Under the pieces are notes generated by a model. It was not told the DNA's origin and did not search any database. It was given only the letters and a program-made list of their open reading frames with translations. Positions 63,593 to 64,000 of a DNA stretch of 64,000 bases are shown here, one piece after another. The position numbers were made by a program, and so were the translations under genes. The DNA comes from Anagrus nilaparvatae (taxonomy: Eukaryota > Arthropoda > Insecta > Hymenoptera > Mymaridae), in the NCBI GenBank assembly GCA_022575985.1, contig JAKSXM010000044.1, positions 62,001 to 126,000 on the forward strand. Reading direction: 5' to 3'. Every line of letters begins with the position of its first letter. Positions within the stretch are counted from its first letter, which is position 1.

Positions 63593-64000
63593 TAAATAAT
63601 TCTTTTTGTATAAGATAATAAAAAAATAACTTTATTTTTTTTTCTTCTTTTTTATTTTTTACAATATTTTTACTATTTTTTTTATATTAAAAAAAAAAAA
63701 AAAACGTTATTTTTACATTGTATTTTATTGTAAGTCATACATTTATTAGTTTTTTTATAAAATTAACAATAAATAAATAAATAAATAAATATAGTATTAA
63801 ACATTTTATAAAAATGCCATTATAATTAATTTTTTTTTTCATTTAATAAATAATTTTTATAATAAAATTTTTAAAGTATTCTAATTATTTTTTAACCTTT
63901 TAAAAAATTACACTTTAAGGCACTTTATTTTCACTCAATTTTGAGTTAATTAAACTGTCAAAAAAAATAATGGTGGGGGGGTTAGTAATACCAGTTTAGT
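63593..64000. other. AT-rich 3' flank
   Basis: It contains an AAAT-type microsatellite (about 63766-63791) and poly-A/T runs, and ends with a short poly-G (GGGGGGG near 63974). No gene was seen. Confidence 0.5.

Overview
This window is insect nuclear DNA. It is extremely AT-rich, its genes are broken by GT-AG introns, and it carries at least four genes of the insect-specific Osiris (DUF1676) family. That family forms a conserved syntenic cluster in insects; in Drosophila it is the Triplo-lethal region. The order cannot be fixed from sequence alone. No rRNA, tRNA, CRISPR array or prokaryotic operon was seen. Genes fill only a few kilobases. The rest is AT-rich spacer and many non-autonomous mobile elements, mainly foldback (inverted-repeat) elements and MITEs.

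Layout. At 1.6-6.1 kb (+) lies a four-exon gene for a secreted, cysteine-containing protein of 215 aa and unknown family. Its first intron holds a decayed non-LTR retrotransposon and its third a 0.9-kb foldback element. At 7.6-8.55 kb (-) is a complete three-exon Osiris gene (282 aa). From 8.7 to 32 kb I found no gene; it contains a near-perfect 1.87-kb palindromic element (14952-16823), MITEs with TA duplications, another foldback element and several dispersed repeats. At 32.4-34.7 kb (+) is a gene for a 259-aa secreted alpha-helical protein with two related internal repeats and a Cys-rich tail; its promoter and 5' UTR intron are readable. At 37.7-38.9 kb (-) is the second complete Osiris gene (258 aa, with the AQxxAY motif). 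At 41.1-42.1 kb (-) is a SPOP-like BTB gene whose upstream exon adds a signal-peptide-like leader. At 49.1-51.9 kb (-) and 62.3-63.6 kb (+) are two small two-exon Osiris-like genes. They keep the signal peptide, basic linker and hydrophobic block but lack the two-cysteine module. At 56.7-57.9 kb a mobile repeat contains an array of roughly 25-bp tandem units and poly-G blocks.

How it fits together. All four Osiris genes encode secretory or endosomal membrane-type proteins, and all their introns are in phase 1. Three have a readable TATA box plus initiator, and two share nearly the same promoter layout (TATATAAA followed about 25 bp later by ACCAGT). Osiris proteins are implicated in cuticle and trachea secretion. 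Between them sit unrelated secreted-protein genes with phase-0 introns, so the locus looks like an Osiris block invaded by lineage-specific secreted genes and transposons. Exon joins were made by eye from splice signals and reading phase; every joined coding length is a multiple of three, but no transcript data were available.
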